Positions 50,383 to 52,278 of a DNA stretch of 52,278 nt are shown here, in pieces. How positions within the stretch are numbered: the stretch's first letter is position 1; each line of letters starts with the position of its first letter. The notes below the pieces were generated by a model. It was not told where the DNA came from and did no database searches. It was given only the letters and a program-made list of their open reading frames with translations. The position numbers and the translations under genes were made by a program. This DNA is from Halarchaeum acidiphilum MH1-52-1. GTDB lineage: Archaea; Halobacteriota; Halobacteria; Halobacteriales; Halobacteriaceae. The DNA is taken from assembly GCF_000474235.1 (NCBI RefSeq), contig NZ_BATA01000009.1, positions 1-52,278 on the forward strand, in the 5' to 3' direction.

Positions 50383-50940
50383 CTACTCGTCGTGGAGTCG
50401 GTCCGCAAGTACCGCACGGACCTCCCAGAGTACACCGACAGGTGCTGTTGCCTCGATTGACGCCTCGTCGTAGTCATACTCGGCGTCGGACGACATGCGC
50501 TCCTGGTAGTGCAGGTGGCCCTCGACGTGTGGATTCGGTTCGAGATGAACGCCGCAGTCGAATCCCGACGATTCCTGATAGTGGATGTTGAAGTTCGACG
50601 TCAGCGACGTCCGCTGGCGGTCTTCAAGACTCGTCCCCGGTGGGAAGCGCGGATCTGGCTGCCAGGTCACGCGGAGCGACGCCGACGTGGCGTCGCGGCC
50701 GAAGTACGCTGGATCGATGTCGACTGTGACATCGGCGTAGTGTCCGTCCGGACTCCCACGAGTGGCGACGACGGCAGGGTGCCGTTCGAGCTGTTCCCGC
50801 AACGACCGCAAGATACGATGGCGTTTCTCGACGTCGACCTGCGACGTGTCACGACCACCATCCGGTCGTCGTGGGCGACGACCGAACGCATCGTCGGACG
50901 CAGTCTGCGCGACGCACTCGACCCGCTCCTCTACAGTCAT
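50383..50940 (-). CDS. Hypothetical haloarchaeal protein paired with a DUF7342-type gene
   Basis: A 185-residue soluble protein, not assigned to a family. The N-terminal part is helical and charged (VEKRHRILRSLREQLERHPAVVAT), followed by a beta-rich region (HYADVTVDIDPAYFGRDATSASLRVTWQPDP) and FNIHYQESSGFDCGVHLEPNPHVEGHLHYQER. The start overlaps the upstream winged-helix gene by 4 bases, so the two are coupled. The repeated HYQE strings are the most distinctive feature. A role as effector or partner of the regulator is possible but unproven. Confidence 0.6.
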   Translation of the reverse strand: MTVEERVECVAQTASDDAFGRRPRRPDGGRDTSQVDVEKRHRILRSLREQLERHPAVVATRGSPDGHYADVTVDIDPAYFGRDATSASLRVTWQPDPRFPPGTSLEDRQRTSLTSNFNIHYQESSGFDCGVHLEPNPHVEGHLHYQERMSSDAEYDYDEASIEATAPVGVLWEVRAVLADRLHDE

Positions 50941-51476
50941 ACGGAGGCGGAGGGGCGTGCCGTGTAGGTGTCGTAGTGGTCGATCGCGTCCCGAAGCAGG
51001 GAGAGCTGATACCGCGCCGATTCCCAGTCCGACGCAGCCTCCAGACGCGCTTCAGCCTCCGTGAGGGCGATATCGTCTGTAACCGATGCGCAGAGTTCGC
51101 GCGGCGTCTCGACGTCGTACTCGTCCTGCCACGCCGCGATATCCGCCTGAATCTCGGTCGCCTGCTCGGTGAGTGCTGTCTCCGAGTTCTCCGCGACGAG
51201 CTCCTGGATCGCAGTCAGGCGCGTATAGACTGGATCCGGGTAGTGCGTCTTCCCCTGTCCCGTTTCGTCGACCACGAGGACGCCGAGGTCGACGAGGCGC
51301 TCGAGATGATCACGCGCCGTCGGCTCCGAAACGTACGCCTCCCCGGCGATCCAGCCTGCTGTCCGCGGCTCCTCGAGCGACGACGCGACTGACCGCACAC
51401 GGTCGAACCCCGTCGTCGCCTCCTTCCACCGCGACACATACGCCAGTTCACTCCCCCTCTCGCGTGAGTCAGCCAT
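50937..51476 (-). CDS. DUF7342-type winged-helix protein
   Basis: A 179-residue protein. The N-terminal half is a winged helix (GFDRVRSVASSLEEPRTAGWIAGEAYVSEPTARDHLERLVDLGVLVV) with a basic hairpin (DETGQGKTHYPDPVYTRL), and the second half is helical (LVAENSETALTEQATEIQADIAAWQDEYDVETPRELCA). This layout is that of haloarchaeal DUF7342 proteins, which often pair with small proteins of unknown role. It overlaps the next gene by 4 bases, suggesting a two-gene module. Function is inferred as DNA-binding regulation. Confidence 0.75.
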   Translation of the reverse strand: MADSRERGSELAYVSRWKEATTGFDRVRSVASSLEEPRTAGWIAGEAYVSEPTARDHLERLVDLGVLVVDETGQGKTHYPDPVYTRLTAIQELVAENSETALTEQATEIQADIAAWQDEYDVETPRELCASVTDDIALTEAEARLEAASDWESARYQLSLLRDAIDHYDTYTARPSASV

Positions 51477-51600
51477 AGCTCACACTACGCCCTGTGGAAA
51501 GATGACATTTCCTACGAGGAAAATAATCTATCTACTCTTTGGACCGCGTCGCTCGTCGTGTTCGGACATGGTTGCATATAGGGGTACGCTACTGCCCCTC

Positions 51601-51645
51601 CTGGGGGCGATAAACCCGACCGGCGGCGACGCAACTCAACAGCGT
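51601..51645. repeat. Short direct repeat, copy 2
   Basis: Matches the repeat at 50325-50373 (tgggggcgat ... acc, ggcggcgacgcaactcaacagcg). It lies shortly downstream of the gene that ends at 51687, the same placement as copy 1. Confidence 0.5.
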
Positions 51646-51686
51646 TTTTTGCGCTACTCCGCCTTATGGAGACGATCCGAACGAGA

Positions 51687-52278
51687 TCACGATGAGGTGG
51701 GCGTCGACGCAGCGTCGAAGTCCACGCTGTCGAGTTCGTCGTGGAACGCCGGCCGGTTGGTGTGCTTCTCGCGGAGATGGGCGAGGAAGTCCGCGAATCG
51801 GTCGTCGAGTCCGAGCGCCGCCATCTCTCGGAGGTGATCGATGACGGTTCGATAGTGGTTGCGTCCGGTCTCGGCGGCGAGATACGGCTCCAGCACTTCC
51901 CGGTAGGCCTCGAAGTACGCCTCGGGGTCGAGGTCGGCGACGTCCGCACGGTACGCCTGCAAGACGTCGAGGTCATGGCTCTCGAGGACTTTGTCGAGAG
52001 CCTTCTCCTGTTCGCCCTCGTAGAGATAGAGGTCGATCAGCTGTGTCGTCTCGAGACGGCCGAGCTGCGACCGGATCGTGTGCGAGACGGACTGCCACTC
52101 TTCGTCCGTACAGGCCGCCTTCAGGTCGTCGTACGCATCCCAGTCCTCGAAGCGGACGACACGGGTCTGCAGGCAGTCGCGATCCTGGTAGAAGTCGGTG
52201 GCGACACGATACGCCGCCGGTGAGCGACCGAGGTCGTCGAGGCCGTCCTCGACGACGATCCGTGCTCGCTCGGACGCG
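51687..52278 (-). CDS. Helical-repeat protein, 5' end outside the window
   Basis: The frame is open from the window edge to the stop at 51687, giving about 196 residues. It is helical and acidic (RVVRFEDWDAYDDLKAACTDEEW, LIDLYLYEGEQEKALDKVLESHDLDVLQAYRADV) and ends YLAAETGRNHYRTVIDHLREMAALG ... LREKHTNRPAFHDELDSVDF. The end resembles the helical C-terminus found in haloarchaeal SWIM zinc-finger proteins, but the zinc finger itself would lie outside the window, so the assignment is tentative. Confidence 0.55.
   Translation of the reverse strand, partial: ASERARIVVEDGLDDLGRSPAAYRVATDFYQDRDCLQTRVVRFEDWDAYDDLKAACTDEEWQSVSHTIRSQLGRLETTQLIDLYLYEGEQEKALDKVLESHDLDVLQAYRADVADLDPEAYFEAYREVLEPYLAAETGRNHYRTVIDHLREMAALGLDDRFADFLAHLREKHTNRPAFHDELDSVDFDAASTPTSS

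Noticed and set aside
1-52278. CRISPR array, tRNA, rRNA or riboswitch
   Set aside because: No regularly spaced repeats, cloverleaf with CCA-type end or ribosomal RNA sequence was seen on either strand by eye; a covariance-model scan would settle it.

Overview
The window looks like accessory DNA of a halophilic archaeon (class Halobacteria). The evidence is acid-rich proteins, GC-rich codon use, archaeal TATA boxes about 25-30 bases upstream of start codons (leaderless transcripts), twin-arginine lipoprotein signals, and haloarchaeal insertion sequences (ISH3, IS630, IS6, IS5, IS1595 and IS200/IS605 types). No tRNA, rRNA or CRISPR array was seen. All calls come from reading the sequence; no database search was run.

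Layout. 0-5 kb: a decayed IS5-type transposase, an intact MmgE/PrpD gene, then nested IS debris (a deleted IS5 copy, an IS630 copy, an old transposase split by a 123-bp MITE). 5.5-14.6 kb: an amide-use module with two intact Rhodococcus-type amidases either side of a complete branched-chain-amino-acid/urea/amide-type ABC importer (ATPases leftward, binding protein and permeases rightward), plus a third, decayed amidase. 14.6-18 kb: ISH3 and IS630 copies and fragments of replication genes (RPA-like, Orc1/Cdc6-like). 18.1-27.6 kb: a GC-rich polyamine/guanidino module: frameshifted C-N hydrolase, agmatinase-family ureohydrolase, class III aminotransferase, a complete Pot-type importer, a frameshifted metallo-beta-lactamase-fold gene, two small membrane proteins and an NrpR-type regulator. 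27.6-30.5 kb: an intact IS630 and a frameshifted glutamate dehydrogenase. 30.5-45.4 kb: further class III aminotransferases, two aldehyde dehydrogenases, a second Pot importer split between two loci, and an Lrp/AsnC regulator. IS6-type ends bracket two blocks of this region. 45.7-52.3 kb: IS630, glycosyltransferase debris, two toxin-antitoxin-like pairs, IS200/IS605 (TnpB) relics with hairpin right ends, a second 123-bp MITE, and DUF7342-type genes.

How the genes fit together (inference). Amides and polyamines or guanidino compounds would be imported by three ABC systems. Amidases and the ureohydrolase would release ammonia or urea. Class III aminotransferases would move amino groups to an acceptor, and the aldehyde dehydrogenases would oxidise the resulting semialdehydes toward central metabolism. 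An NrpR-family and an Lrp-family regulator sit among these genes, which suggests nitrogen- or amino-acid-responsive control. Several genes (third amidase, C-N hydrolase, metallo-hydrolase, glutamate dehydrogenase) carry frameshifts, so the island is either partly decayed or carries sequencing indels.

The most unusual structural signals are: two MITE families, each with two copies here; two catabolic blocks bracketed by same-orientation IS6 ends; two diverged IS630 copies that share one stop codon and one frameshift; and two hairpin ends of TnpB type, one next to a PemK-like toxin gene.
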